Counted from the first letter of the stretch, positions 18,122 to 27,662 are shown. The stretch is 64,000 nt of DNA from Rossellomorea marisflavi (GCF_022170785.1 NZ_CP081870.1:3584001-3648000); one strand, 5' to 3'. The notes: generated from the letters alone by a model not told the origin. A program made the numbers and translations.

Positions 18122-19027
18122 TTATCGTAAAAAGTCCATCAGGGTCGGCTGCATGATTCTTGCCCCAACGCTGAGTGCTGCACGGTGGACGCTTTCCTGT
18201 GATTTTAAATCAGTGATGACCCGCTCAATTTCAGCATCTTCATTATCAGACATGATGCGCTTCGCCATTGTTTCTTGTTGAGAAAGACGGTCATCGACCA
18301 TTTCTAAACGATTGTAGCGAGCTCCTAGGTCGGATCGTTCCGACGATAGTTTTTCAATGACACGATCCAGTTTATTCAGCATGTCATCTAGGTCCGTATC
18401 ATCATTCGACTCAAATGCTTTCTGAATAGAGTGCAGCGTATCAAACATCTCCTGATTAAAAACTTTACCCGGTGTGACATTTGCCTTCAAAGTAACTCCA
18501 GGTGATACCTCTACGATATAATCTCCGATGGCTGTATTACCAAGATTATCAGCAACCTGTGGCGCACTTCCGTCTGCTGGTGCTTTGTCCTTGATCGGAG
18601 ATTTATTCACGTCGGTCCCGTGGTAGATGTAGCGACTGCCGACTTTAGTTTCGGCGATGGTGATCATATCCTGTTTAATCTGTCCAATTTCAGCGGCTAC
18701 GGCTTTCTTATCATCTTCTGAAAGGGTTCCATTTTTCCCTTGGAGAACTAGCTCCCGGACCCGTTGAAGCCCTTGGTTGCCTTGTTCTAATCCAGCTTCC
18801 GAATTATCCATCCACAAATACAGTTCAGACAGATTCCGCTTATACTGCTCCACCCCGCTTACATTGGAGCGGTAGAACATTCCCTTCATGGCGACGACTG
18901 GATCGTCTGAAGGACGGGTGATCTTTTTGCCGGTGGAGAGCTGATCCTGAAGTTGGCCCATCCGGCTGTAAGAAGAACTGAGATTCCTCATTGAGTTATT
19001 AGTCAGCATGCTTTGGGTTACGCGCAT
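18122..19027 (-). CDS. flgL: Flagellar hook-filament junction protein FlgL
   Basis: A 301-residue flagellin-like protein with N-terminal D0 (MRVTQSMLTNNSMRNLSSSY, then QLSTGKKITRPSDDP) and C-terminal D0 (ESVHRAALSVGARIMQPTLMDFLR). FlgL joins FlgK to the filament. It lies 15 bp after flgK in the same operon. Confidence 0.96.
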   Translation of the reverse strand: MRVTQSMLTNNSMRNLSSSYSRMGQLQDQLSTGKKITRPSDDPVVAMKGMFYRSNVSGVEQYKRNLSELYLWMDNSEAGLEQGNQGLQRVRELVLQGKNGTLSEDDKKAVAAEIGQIKQDMITIAETKVGSRYIYHGTDVNKSPIKDKAPADGSAPQVADNLGNTAIGDYIVEVSPGVTLKANVTPGKVFNQEMFDTLHSIQKAFESNDDTDLDDMLNKLDRVIEKLSSERSDLGARYNRLEMVDDRLSQQETMAKRIMSDNEDAEIERVITDLKSQESVHRAALSVGARIMQPTLMDFLR

Positions 19028-19042
19028 GGTTCATTCACCTGC

Positions 19043-20620
19043 TTATCTTCCAACGGTTCCCATGCCGTTGATGATTTTGTCGAGCATTTCGTCCTGTAGG
19101 GTGATCATCCGGGCAGAGGCGTTGTAAGCATGCTGGAATTTGATCATATCCGTCATTTCTTCATCAAGGGATACACCGCTTACGGACATGCGGCGTTCGT
19201 CGACGGAGGAACGAAGGACGTTTGAGTTTTTGGTAAGCTTGACGGACTCCTGGGATTCAACCGCCATTTTACCGATGACAGATTCAAAGTGGCCTTGGAA
19301 AGAAGATTCCTTTTCGCCGTATGGAAGTTTGGTAGTTGTGATCAGGTCGGCCAGCTTTTGAATGTTGGATGTGTCTCCCGCTGTCGGATTTCCGATTCCG
19401 GCTGTGGCGATGTTATCAGGGTTGCTCATTTCATCGGCGATCTGGATCCGCTGGGCGAAGCCTTCTTTATTTACGTCTTCAAGGTCCGCACCAGGGGCCT
19501 TTCCATCCTTGAAGAATTTCGGCGTAGTCGACTCAAAGTCTTCAGGATCGAAGTTCGGATCTTCCATCTGCGCGACCGTGAGTCCTTGCTGATGCTGTTC
19601 ATTGAATGCCTTCGCAAATACATAGGCCATATTATCAAGTTCGTCAATCATAGCCACATAGGATCCCGTAGCTTTTCCATCTTTATTCGTATACCCATAC
19701 GAATCGATCAAACCACGAAGTTTTCCTTCCCCTTGGCTAAGGAAGCTGTTGATGTCCAGGGTTTGATTGCCGATTTTCACAGAGTCAACTGATTCTTGCG
19801 GTCCTTTGGTCGAAAGGGAGAGTTCATTCACACCGGCCTTATCCACCAGTCTGATAGCGAAATCTCCATCCTTGCCAACGAGACTCACAGATACTGAGCC
19901 TTCTGCTATTGCAGAGGAAGCTCCTCCATTCGACTGATAGCTTGTCTTGATTGGCACAAGGGTTGAGAGTTGATCCAATAGGCGATCACGCTCATCGTAG
20001 AGATCATTCGGAAGATAGCCGTGTGGTTCTACTTCAGCAATCTGCTTGTTCACTTGATCGATCTGCCTTGTGAGGGAATTGATTTGCTTTTCAGTCACGG
20101 CCAGTTCATTTTGAAGGTCTTTTCTGACGCTTGTCAGTGATGTGGACAAATAGTTAAAGGTTTCTGCCACGGCTTTTCCGCGTTGGATCACAACGGAACG
20201 TGCGCCGGTATTCGATGTATCACTCGCCAAATCCTGCAGGGACTTCCAGAAAGAGTCCATCGTACTAGACAATCCAGATTCAGAAGGCTCGTTCATGATT
20301 TCTTCCATCTTCTGCATGGATTCCATCTTGTTTTCCCAGTATCCGAGTTTATTGTTTTCATTGCGGTATTGAAGGTCAAGGAAGGAGTCCCTTACGCGCT
20401 GGATTGAACCCGCTTCGACTCCTGTACCAAGCTGTCCGGGAATCCTGGGACTGTTAAAGCCCGGGGATGGGAAAGCTTCAGTTGGGTTGAAGTTGACGCG
20501 TTGCCGGGAATAGCCCGGTGTGTTGGCATTCGAAATATTGTGTCCGGTCGTGTAAAGGGCCCCCTGCTGGGTGTACATGCCCCTTTTGGCTGTTTCAAGG
20601 CCCATGAATGTGGATCGCAT
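19043..20620 (-). CDS. flgK: Flagellar hook-associated protein 1 FlgK
   Basis: A 525-residue protein with the rod/hook N-terminal motif (LETAKRGMYTQQGALYTTGH and NISNANTPGYSRQ). The C-terminal motif GVSLDEEMTDMIKFQHAYNA contains the conserved hook-family helix. FlgK connects hook and filament outside the cell. The middle is variable, with no frameshift. Confidence 0.97.
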   Translation of the reverse strand: MRSTFMGLETAKRGMYTQQGALYTTGHNISNANTPGYSRQRVNFNPTEAFPSPGFNSPRIPGQLGTGVEAGSIQRVRDSFLDLQYRNENNKLGYWENKMESMQKMEEIMNEPSESGLSSTMDSFWKSLQDLASDTSNTGARSVVIQRGKAVAETFNYLSTSLTSVRKDLQNELAVTEKQINSLTRQIDQVNKQIAEVEPHGYLPNDLYDERDRLLDQLSTLVPIKTSYQSNGGASSAIAEGSVSVSLVGKDGDFAIRLVDKAGVNELSLSTKGPQESVDSVKIGNQTLDINSFLSQGEGKLRGLIDSYGYTNKDGKATGSYVAMIDELDNMAYVFAKAFNEQHQQGLTVAQMEDPNFDPEDFESTTPKFFKDGKAPGADLEDVNKEGFAQRIQIADEMSNPDNIATAGIGNPTAGDTSNIQKLADLITTTKLPYGEKESSFQGHFESVIGKMAVESQESVKLTKNSNVLRSSVDERRMSVSGVSLDEEMTDMIKFQHAYNASARMITLQDEMLDKIINGMGTVGR

Positions 20621-20641
20621 CTTGATGCCTCCGTTTCTGAT

Positions 20642-21139
20642 CTATGCTTTGGAATCAAACAAAGACCGGCTCGGCGCCGGGACTTTATTCTCATCGTTCG
20701 GTCTTGTATAGTTGGTCTGCTCTTCTTTCGGCTGCAGAGCCGACAAGCTCATATTCACAAATTGAAGAGATTGATATACGAGCTTTTGATTAAGTTCATT
20801 TTGCTCTTTTAACTCAGCAATGATGGACGTCAGTTTCCCATGCCAATGGGAGAGTGTTTCTTTCTCTTCTTGGGATGCCGTTTCCATGCACTGTAAAAGG
20901 GTCGGGGGCTCATCAAATGATCGACCATTCGATTCAGCATATTGCTTGGAATGGATTTGACGATCATTCTCTACCGTCTGAATAGCGGCAAGATGTCGTT
21001 GTTCATCTTTTAATACGCCATCCAATTGGCCCATCTCACTCGCCTTGATGATGGTGGTTTTTCGTTTGGAGAGGTCGAGGAGGCTCATATGCAGTTTATG
21101 GAGTTTGTCTAATGTTGTGGTTAAGGCATTGAGTGACAT
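20642..21139 (-). CDS. flgN: FlgN-like export chaperone (YvyG)
   Basis: A 165-residue, mostly helical and charged protein with coiled-coil character (TTLDKLHKLHMSLLDLSKRK), matching the FlgN fold. FlgN chaperones FlgK and FlgL. It lies 17 bp after flgM and 21 bp before flgK. Identity is supported by position as much as by sequence. Confidence 0.88.
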   Translation of the reverse strand: MSLNALTTTLDKLHKLHMSLLDLSKRKTTIIKASEMGQLDGVLKDEQRHLAAIQTVENDRQIHSKQYAESNGRSFDEPPTLLQCMETASQEEKETLSHWHGKLTSIIAELKEQNELNQKLVYQSLQFVNMSLSALQPKEEQTNYTRPNDENKVPAPSRSLFDSKA

Positions 21140-21156
21140 GGTAATCCCCTTCCCTA

Positions 21157-21423
21157 TTATTCTCCGTGATAGAATTGCTTCAGGCTTTTGGCGATGGCCC
21201 CTGCCTGGATCGTATAGTTTCCGCTCTGTACCTGTTCTTTCAATGCATTAACTTTGACTTGGCGATCGCTTTCCAATTTGGACACTTCCTGCATTTCTTT
21301 AGCCCGTGAAGAAATTTCCACCTTATCCGAAGGAGCACTTCCCCCTTTGACAGGTTGGTCAGCTTTGTTTTGTTGTTGCTTATATGCTTGGATATTGTAG
21401 TTCCCGATCTGATTAATCTTCAA
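21157..21423 (-). CDS. flgM: Anti-sigma-D factor FlgM
   Basis: An 88-residue protein with the typical N-terminus MKINQIGNYNIQAYKQQ. The sigma-binding C-terminal half is VEISSRAKEMQEVSKLE then VKEQVQSGNYTIQA-type helices. FlgM holds sigma-D inactive until it is exported by the finished hook-basal body. It is preceded by its own sigma-D promoter, giving feedback. Confidence 0.94.
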   Translation of the reverse strand: MKINQIGNYNIQAYKQQQNKADQPVKGGSAPSDKVEISSRAKEMQEVSKLESDRQVKVNALKEQVQSGNYTIQAGAIAKSLKQFYHGE

Positions 21424-21469
21424 ATCCGTCTACCTCCTTTTTCCGTTCTTTCCGAGTCTTATAGTAAGT

Positions 21470-21496
21470 ATATCGGATGATTGGGAGGTTTGTTTA
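21470..21496 (-). promoter_or_regulatory. Sigma-D promoter of flgM operon
   Basis: TAAA, 15 bases, TCCGATAT on the minus strand, between yvyF and flgM. Confidence 0.88.
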
Positions 21497-21511
21497 GTGA
21501 TAGGATATGGT

Positions 21512-21925
21512 TCATTTTCCCTTTTTGTAAGTATAGTACGTAGGACCTGACTCCTTGAGGGATCGCTTCCATTGTTCATCCGTTTCATGCTGTTTTAGGT
21601 CTTGGATAAGGGACGTTTGGCACCCTTCGCAGATTCTTGCGCTGTGGATGATCCTTCCGCACCGGTCACATGGGTAGCCCATGTTCGGGAACTGTCTTGA
21701 TTGGATGCGGCCTTTTCGTACCCATTTGTGAAGCAGTTCTTCCTCTACGCCGGTAACGTCGACTACGCGTGCGATGGACGCGGCACGGTTTTCGCGTTTT
21801 TTCAGGAAGTGGATGACGGTTTCGAAGAGGGTTTCTTCTGATTTATGGCATGCTTCACATACTTCGCGGAAGCGGCTTTTCATGAATAACGCGTTGCAGC
21901 GCGGACAGTTGTTTACTTCTGACAT
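21512..21925 (-). CDS. yvyF: Flagellar-locus zinc-finger protein YvyF
   Basis: A 137-residue protein with two Cys clusters: N-terminal CPRCNALF...CEACH, and a middle CDRCGRIIHSARICEGC. A helix-turn-helix-like segment lies between them (ARVVDVTGVEEELLHKWVRK). It resembles TIGR03826-type YvyF proteins next to flgM. The function is unknown, possibly regulatory; the zinc ligands are all present. Confidence 0.87.
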   Translation of the reverse strand: MSEVNNCPRCNALFMKSRFREVCEACHKSEETLFETVIHFLKKRENRAASIARVVDVTGVEEELLHKWVRKGRIQSRQFPNMGYPCDRCGRIIHSARICEGCQTSLIQDLKQHETDEQWKRSLKESGPTYYTYKKGK

Positions 21926-21984
21926 GGTTCATTCCTCCGTGTTTGGCTGGTTCCCTTCTTTTATCGGCAGGTAGGGGTAAGGAT

Positions 21985-22656
21985 TTAACCCCTGGCAATC
22001 GTGAATGATGATACTTCCCTAGCCCCCGCTTTTTTCAAAAGGCTGGCCGCATGCCTGACGGTCGTGCCCGTCGTATAGATGTCGTCGATGAGGAGGATCT
22101 TCTTTCCTGATAAATCCGTCTCGGGGATACGGAAAACCTGCGCGCCTGTCACCCGCTCCCGTTTCGTCTTCTTCGATTGCTTTTCCGTGTGAATTCTCGT
22201 GAGGAGTTCATGGCAAGGGAGTCCTGCTTCATCCAGGAGCGCCTTTGACTGATTGAATCCACGTTCGTATAGTCGCTCGGGGCTGAGGGGGATGGGAACC
22301 AAGAGATCTGCTTTCGGGATAGCCGTTCGCATGAGAGAAGCCGATGCCTTTGCCAGAACGTAATCCCCTCTGTATTTGTAGCGCGCGAGGACCTCTTTCA
22401 TGAATTCGTTGTATTGGAAAAGAGAGACGTTCCTCTCCAGCACCCCGTTCCATTCAGTGTGTCGGTTCCACACCATGCAGTCACGGCAGAGACCGCCTTC
22501 CGTTTCAGGGCGCGAACAGCCCGGGCATCCGCCCTCGATCCGCACTAATCCCCTGTCACATTCGTCGCATAGGAGTCTGGTGTCCCTTTGAAATAAAGCC
22601 CCCCAGCTCATTTTTTCATCGAGGCCTTCCCCACAGTACAGGCAGTCACGTGGCAT
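21985..22656 (-). CDS. comFC: Competence protein ComFC (phosphoribosyltransferase-like)
   Basis: A 223-residue protein with an N-terminal zinc-binding cluster (CLYCGEGL, CDECDRGL, CPGCSRP, CRDC). A C-terminal PRTase domain carries the PRPP loop ILLIDDIYTTGTTVRHAA. ComFC is needed for uptake of transforming DNA; an enzymatic activity is not established. Its start overlaps the end of comFA by 11 bases. Confidence 0.94.
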   Translation of the reverse strand: MPRDCLYCGEGLDEKMSWGALFQRDTRLLCDECDRGLVRIEGGCPGCSRPETEGGLCRDCMVWNRHTEWNGVLERNVSLFQYNEFMKEVLARYKYRGDYVLAKASASLMRTAIPKADLLVPIPLSPERLYERGFNQSKALLDEAGLPCHELLTRIHTEKQSKKTKRERVTGAQVFRIPETDLSGKKILLIDDIYTTGTTVRHAASLLKKAGAREVSSFTIARG

Positions 22657-24133
22657 CGATGAGCCCCCTTTTCCCGGCTTCCCTGTTCATATCATTAATA
22701 TGGGTGCGTGCTTTGATCATCTCGCCGGTCTTGCCGTGGTGAAAGTACACAATGTCCCCGTTCGGCTGATCGGAACTCCTCCCCACCCTGCCAGAGATTT
22801 GCACAAGGGCACTCTCGGTAAAGATGGTTTCCTCGGACCCGAGGACCGCGACATCAATGCCGGGAATAGTGACTCCCCGTTCGAGGATCGTCGTGGTAAG
22901 AAGAATCGGCATCTCGAACTTACGCATCTTCATGACCTTCTCCTTTCGTTCAGGATCCTCGGCATGAACGGACTCGATCAGGGGGTGAATGGCTTGGAAC
23001 AATGGAAGGGCTTTGTTCATGATGGCTACGCTGGGGAAAAAGATGAGGGCAGGGGTTGAGGTATGCAATCTTTGTAGCGTCCACTTCTTCAGTGGCGGAG
23101 GGATCTTTCCTTTTTCCAACGATTTCTGCCAGTTACCACACCAGGCAAAGCGCGGGGATGGAATGGGGTGACGATGAAAGCGCGCCGGGATCCGGAAATG
23201 ATTCCGCCGTCCCATGCGGCACTCCCGCTGCGTTGCTGCATCTGGCGTTGCCGTGAGATGGACGAGGGAGGAAGATGGTTTTCTTGCTTTCTCCACGGCG
23301 AACTGAAGGGATGAATCGAAAGAATAGGGAAAGGCATCGACCTCGTCGACGATCATGACATCGAATGCTCCCTTGAACCGGAACAGCTGATGCGTGGTGG
23401 TCAGCACAATTTGCCCGTATAACTGGCGTTCCTCGGAACCACCGTAGAGTGTGATCAGATCGGTCTTGGGAAACACTTTTTTCAAGCGAGGAGAAAGCTC
23501 CAGGATGACATCGGTCCTAGGAGTGGCGAGACAGACGCGCTTACCGCTCCTGAGAGCCTCATGGATTCCCTCGAACAGTACCTCCGTCTTACCAGCACCG
23601 CACACGGCCCATACCAGAAGATCCCGATTTTCTTTCACAGCTGTAACGAGTTCGGTGGATGCCTCCTGTTGCGCAGGAGACAGCGTCCCCTCCCATGCAA
23701 AAGGCGCATCATTTTTCACACGGGGAGGCGGGCCATTCCAAGTCAGAAGGGGCGTACACTCGGACACCCTCCCCATCATCAGACAGTTCCGGCAATAGCG
23801 GCATAACTTCCCGCAGCGGGCGCATTCAAACTCACCAAAACGGCCGCGCGAACCGTTCCCGCAGCGCTGACAAATTCCAGCCTGCACACCAGGACCGTAT
23901 GAGACGTAGCCATGTAGATAATGCTCATGAACGAGCGTCCCATCACACGGTACCTCATCCATCAATAGGGACCTGCCGCAAAGAAGCAGCTGTAAATCTT
24001 GAGAATAAGTGAGGGATTCATTAAAAGGGGGAGAAGGGATTGCTGGAAGGTCTGAAATACGTAAAGCCTTGGGGTCAGGGTGACCAAATGGGGGCATCGG
24101 GGTGATAAAACCATCTTGCTCTGTAAAAAGCAT
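22646..24133 (-). CDS. comFA: Competence DNA-uptake helicase ComFA
   Basis: About 495 residues from ATG 24133, chosen because AAAGGA precedes it by eight bases. It has a zinc module with six or more cysteines (CQRCGNGSRGRFGEFECARC, CRYCRNC). The superfamily 2 helicase core follows: Walker A WAVCGAGKTEV, DEAD-type box VDEVDAFPYS, motif III LTATPDA, motif VI QISGRVGRS. ComFA is a membrane-associated ATPase that drives single-stranded DNA through ComEC. The comFB gene that separates comFA and comFC in B. subtilis is absent here. Confidence 0.94.
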   Translation of the reverse strand: MLFTEQDGFITPMPPFGHPDPKALRISDLPAIPSPPFNESLTYSQDLQLLLCGRSLLMDEVPCDGTLVHEHYLHGYVSYGPGVQAGICQRCGNGSRGRFGEFECARCGKLCRYCRNCLMMGRVSECTPLLTWNGPPPRVKNDAPFAWEGTLSPAQQEASTELVTAVKENRDLLVWAVCGAGKTEVLFEGIHEALRSGKRVCLATPRTDVILELSPRLKKVFPKTDLITLYGGSEERQLYGQIVLTTTHQLFRFKGAFDVMIVDEVDAFPYSFDSSLQFAVEKARKPSSSLVHLTATPDAATQRECRMGRRNHFRIPARFHRHPIPSPRFAWCGNWQKSLEKGKIPPPLKKWTLQRLHTSTPALIFFPSVAIMNKALPLFQAIHPLIESVHAEDPERKEKVMKMRKFEMPILLTTTILERGVTIPGIDVAVLGSEETIFTESALVQISGRVGRSSDQPNGDIVYFHHGKTGEMIKARTHINDMNREAGKRGLIDAT

Positions 24134-24228
24134 AGCTTCATTCCTTTCTATAGGGGATGTAAGAATAATTCTCCACACGATGGGCGAACTCCTTTATTTT
24201 CAAAGAGGGGCTGTGCCCCCCTCTGTAT

Positions 24229-25137
24229 TCACCTTACCCCTGATTCAATCAACAGTGTCGGCGGCGATGTGGTCAGCTTCGCCTGTACTCCCAGTGGAAC
24301 ACTGTAATTAGGCTGACAGTGACCGATTGAGAAGTTCTCGACAACAGGAAAAGGGGCGCGCTCAAAGAAATCCTGTAACACTCTGCGTATCCTAGAATAT
24401 TCATCCGGTTCCACTTGAAAATTCCCGATCACCACTCCTTGGACATCATTGAATACTCCTGCCTGCTGAAGATGTGTCAGCATCATATCGATTTTGAACG
24501 CAGGTTCCCCGACATCTTCAAGTAGCAGGATCGCTCCCGCGGCATCCACCTGATAAGGAGTACCCAGTCCATTGGTGAGGAGGGTCATATTCCCGCCCAC
24601 CAAATGCCCCTCTCCTTTACCATCAGTAATGACATTAAGAGAAGAATGGCTGGAATCGTAGACTGAAGATTTTCCATTAAATAATGTGAGAAAAGAGGCG
24701 ACGGTTTCTGCTGTTCGTTGCTCCACATTCAAATCAGACGCGACCATGGGACCGTGGAACGTAGTCAAACCGCTCCACTTCTGAATGGCATTCAAGAGAT
24801 AGGTAATATCGCTGTATCCCCAGAACACCTTTGGATTTTTAGCAATCCTTTCATAATCAAGCATGGGAGCAATCCGAGCTGAACCGAATCCGCCATTAGC
24901 GCAAAAAATACCCCTTATGGATGTGTCAAAAAAGGCGTCATGAAGATCATCCACCCGCTTCCGGTCCATCTCAGCCCAATCCTCTTCCACATCAAACACA
25001 TGCCGACCAATCATCACCTCTAACCCCATCTCTTCTAGGACCTTCACACCCTGCATGAGGTGCTCTTTTACCGGCGTTCCAGCCGGCGCAACAACTGCCA
25101 CACGGTCACCTTTATGTAAAGCCGCTGGTTTCATCAT
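24229..25137 (-). CDS. LD-carboxypeptidase-like protein (peptidase S66 family)
   Basis: A 302-residue S66 serine peptidase. The nucleophile motif FWGYSDIT (Ser ~109), the glutamate in LLLEDVGEP and the histidine in FSIGHCQPN form the expected Ser-Glu-His triad. LdcA members remove D-Ala from L,D-peptides in wall recycling; MccF members cleave microcin C-type conjugates. Sequence alone does not separate them, though MVASDLN and the chain length fit LdcA. It has no signal peptide. It is inserted between comFA and degV, which adjoin in B. subtilis. Confidence 0.85.
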   Translation of the reverse strand: MMKPAALHKGDRVAVVAPAGTPVKEHLMQGVKVLEEMGLEVMIGRHVFDVEEDWAEMDRKRVDDLHDAFFDTSIRGIFCANGGFGSARIAPMLDYERIAKNPKVFWGYSDITYLLNAIQKWSGLTTFHGPMVASDLNVEQRTAETVASFLTLFNGKSSVYDSSHSSLNVITDGKGEGHLVGGNMTLLTNGLGTPYQVDAAGAILLLEDVGEPAFKIDMMLTHLQQAGVFNDVQGVVIGNFQVEPDEYSRIRRVLQDFFERAPFPVVENFSIGHCQPNYSVPLGVQAKLTTSPPTLLIESGVR

Positions 25138-25219
25138 TGACTCCCCCTATTACTTTTTTAAATTTTGCAAAGCGTTTTTTGGTAATTTATACCCTTATCA
25201 ATTTAATCTGTTCATAGAC

Positions 25220-25326
25220 TTGCAAAAGTCGTTCATTTTTTGTAGAATCCTATGTGAAGTCCCCCTTAGGTACTTAATTCGAGGTCAGCAATGACACTCT
25301 CTATCTTACCAAGGGGGCTTTTTTAT
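25220..25326 (+). ncRNA. Candidate independent small RNA (promoter to terminator, ~70 nt)
   Basis: The plus strand has TTGCAA (25220), a 17-base spacer and TAGAAT (25243). A transcript would start near 25255. It would end in a long hairpin, CCCCCTT-A-GGTA paired with TACC-AAGGGGG, followed by CTTTTTTATA. No open frame of note fits. It lies in the 420-bp gap between ldcA and degV, transcribed away from both. Confidence 0.55.
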
Positions 25327-25516
25327 ACCCTCATCGATCTCCTTCCACATCCATATCCTACAATTACATTCATCTAAGGAACTTATATGTACCACAGAGA
25401 TCAGCGAAGGGCTGTCCGACTGCCTATCCCTTGGCCCGAAGATCCTCACGCGTCGCCCGCAGCAAAACGGAACCACACCTCAAGAACAATCTTTCAAAAC
25501 GACTCCTTCTCCATGT

Positions 25517-25545
25517 AAAAAAGGCCTGGACCCAAGTCCAAACCT
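25517..25545 (-). terminator. Intrinsic terminator of the degV-family gene
   Basis: GGTTTGGAC-TTGG-GTCCAGGCC then TTTTTT on the minus strand. Confidence 0.88.
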
Positions 25546-25559
25546 CCTTCACTCTACAA

Positions 25560-26411
25560 TCATTCCGTCATCTTGCGCGCCCACCCCATACCCATGGACC
25601 CTTCCCCAAGATGCGTCCCGATAACGGGACCGAAATAACTCACATTGAATTCCACATTCGGGAACTGCTCCTCAAGCTGTGCCTTCCACTCCAACGCTTC
25701 ATCTTCGCGATTGGCATGGATGACCGACGCTTGATAACGTCCGCCGTCTGAAACAGCTTCACCCAGTAAGTTTTCGACTCGCTTCAAGGCTTTTTTACGC
25801 GTACGGATCTTCTCGAACGGAACGATGACCTTGTCCACAAAATGAAGCAACGGCTTTACTTGCAGCAGGCTTCCGATGATGGCCTGTGCGTTTGACAGGC
25901 GTCCTCCGCGCTGAAGATGGGTGAGGTTGTCCACCATGAAGTAAGCCCTCACCGTTTCCTTCATTTCATCAAGAAGGCTGACAATCTCTTTGGCATCGCG
26001 TCCTTCACGGCTCAGCTTTGCCCCCTCAAGAACATAGAAACCCTGGACCATACAGCTGATCTCGGAATCATACGGGTACACCTCGATTCCACTTACCATT
26101 TCCCCTGCCTGCACGGCGCCCTGGTAGGTGCCACTGATGCCGCTTGAGAGATGGATGGAGATGACGGCGTCGTAATCGTGTGAAAGTTTCTCAAAAAGCT
26201 CCACGAACTGGCCGACGGGCGGCTGTGAAGTGGTTGGCAGGCGATCCGAGCTCCGAACTTCTTCAAAGAACTGACTTGCGGTGATATCAACTTCTTCCTG
26301 ATAGGTTTCCCCTCCGATGATGACGCTCAAGGGGATCATATATATGTCCAGCTGATCACGCAATTCTTTCGGGATGTAGGCTGTACTATCCGTTACAATT
26401 GCCGTTTTCAT
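25560..26411 (-). CDS. DegV family protein (fatty-acid-binding, FakB-like)
   Basis: A 283-residue DegV protein with N-terminal IVTDSTAYIPKELRD, TSQPPVGQF, HLSSGISGTYQ and HLQRGGRLSNAQA. DegV proteins bind a fatty acid; FakB members present it to the FakA kinase for incorporation into phospholipid. It occupies the position of B. subtilis yviA beside the comF operon. The lipid specificity is not predictable. Confidence 0.93.
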   Translation of the reverse strand: MKTAIVTDSTAYIPKELRDQLDIYMIPLSVIIGGETYQEEVDITASQFFEEVRSSDRLPTTSQPPVGQFVELFEKLSHDYDAVISIHLSSGISGTYQGAVQAGEMVSGIEVYPYDSEISCMVQGFYVLEGAKLSREGRDAKEIVSLLDEMKETVRAYFMVDNLTHLQRGGRLSNAQAIIGSLLQVKPLLHFVDKVIVPFEKIRTRKKALKRVENLLGEAVSDGGRYQASVIHANREDEALEWKAQLEEQFPNVEFNVSYFGPVIGTHLGEGSMGMGWARKMTE

Positions 26412-26562
26412 AGAATTATTACCATCCTTATATGTTATTTTCCTCGCTATCTGTAATAGCTTATCTTATGTATCCCTCTCATTTTATATGAAAAGGAATC
26501 GATTTGCACCCGTTAAAAGGCTGCGGATGTCTAAACGGCTGTTTAGACTTAGAACGCCTTCA

Positions 26563-27480
26563 TTACGGCCTTCCCACCGTTCCATCAAACGTTTGTTTAA
26601 CCTTGACCGACCTCTTTTTCCGCGATGAAAGGTATACTCCGGTGAAGATGATGAGGAGCCCGATGATCAGGTTCGGGGTGATTTCCTCCTGCAAAAGGAC
26701 GAATCCCCATACCATGGCGCTTGCCGGGATGAGGTACGTCACTGTGGATGCGAGCTCAGGGCTTCCCTTCGTGACAATATAGAAAAATAGCAAGGCCGCA
26801 ATACCGGAACCGAGGCAGCCAAGGCCGATGACGCCTGCCAGTACCTCAAGGCTGAGAAGTCCTTCATACGAGTTCGGTCCGCCCGTGACCGCAAGCCCGA
26901 TGAAGCTGAAGACACTTCCGATCAGCAGCTGGAAAGTGGAGATGACGACGACGCTTGTTCCGCCGAGGTACTTTTTCGTGAAATGGGACGAGAACGCATA
27001 GCACATGGTGGCGGCAAGCATCGTCCCCACTCCGATAAAGTCCGATGAGAAGAGACCGGTGATCTGAAAGTCCATCAGCACCAGGATTCCGAAGAACCCG
27101 ATGGCGATGCCGAGCCACTGGGACCCGGTCAGGATCACGGAGAACAATAAGAACCCGATCACTCCTGTCCAGATCGGCGTCGTCGCGTTCAAGATCGACG
27201 CCGTATTGCTGTTGATCTGGGTTTCACTGAGCGCGATGAGCATCCACGGTAAGGCTGCGTTCCCGATGCCTACAACGAGGAGTTTTTTCAGTGGAAGCTT
27301 GGTCTTCCCTGGCTTCTTTCTGTGCATGAAATAGATTGGAAGCAGAATCAGTGCTCCTGCAAAGCAGCGAATGAATACGGTCCCCCATATACCAGCAGGC
27401 TCCAAGAGCCATTTAATGAACACAAACGACATCCCCCAGATGAGGCTTAGCCCCACAAGGGCGCTATATAATCGGACCAC
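26563..27480 (-). CDS. EamA/DMT-family transporter (10 transmembrane helices)
   Basis: A 305-residue membrane protein with two EamA repeats of five helices each. It starts at GTG 27480 after GGAGGGA. Motifs include WGMSFVFIKWLLEPAG in helix 1 and the repeat-2 SSHFTKKYLGG linker. Family members export amino acids, sugars or nucleotides; the substrate is unknown. The tail is basic (SSRKKRSVKVKQTF). It is single, divergent from the nucleotidase gene. Confidence 0.88.
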   Translation of the reverse strand: MVRLYSALVGLSLIWGMSFVFIKWLLEPAGIWGTVFIRCFAGALILLPIYFMHRKKPGKTKLPLKKLLVVGIGNAALPWMLIALSETQINSNTASILNATTPIWTGVIGFLLFSVILTGSQWLGIAIGFFGILVLMDFQITGLFSSDFIGVGTMLAATMCYAFSSHFTKKYLGGTSVVVISTFQLLIGSVFSFIGLAVTGGPNSYEGLLSLEVLAGVIGLGCLGSGIAALLFFYIVTKGSPELASTVTYLIPASAMVWGFVLLQEEITPNLIIGLLIIFTGVYLSSRKKRSVKVKQTFDGTVGRP

Positions 27481-27662
27481 CCCGGTCCCTCCTCCCTTTT
27501 ACCTTCTATCATCCTATCCTATGCGCCAGGAATTGGATAGACCCCACTGTAAAATCCCGGTTTTCCGTTTACACAAATGATACTTTTCCACCATTTCAAC
27601 TTTACAGCTTTATGCTAGGATGGAATTGCTTTCATATCATGACAACATTAGGAGAGATGAAC

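Noticed and set aside
25177..25195. A further cre site near the LD-carboxypeptidase start
   Set aside because: CAAAGCGTTTTTT lacks several fixed positions of the consensus.
27560..27610. PhoP boxes upstream of the CpdB-like gene
   Set aside because: Two TTTACA sequences are present but not in the regular 11-bp spacing expected, so phosphate control is not claimed.
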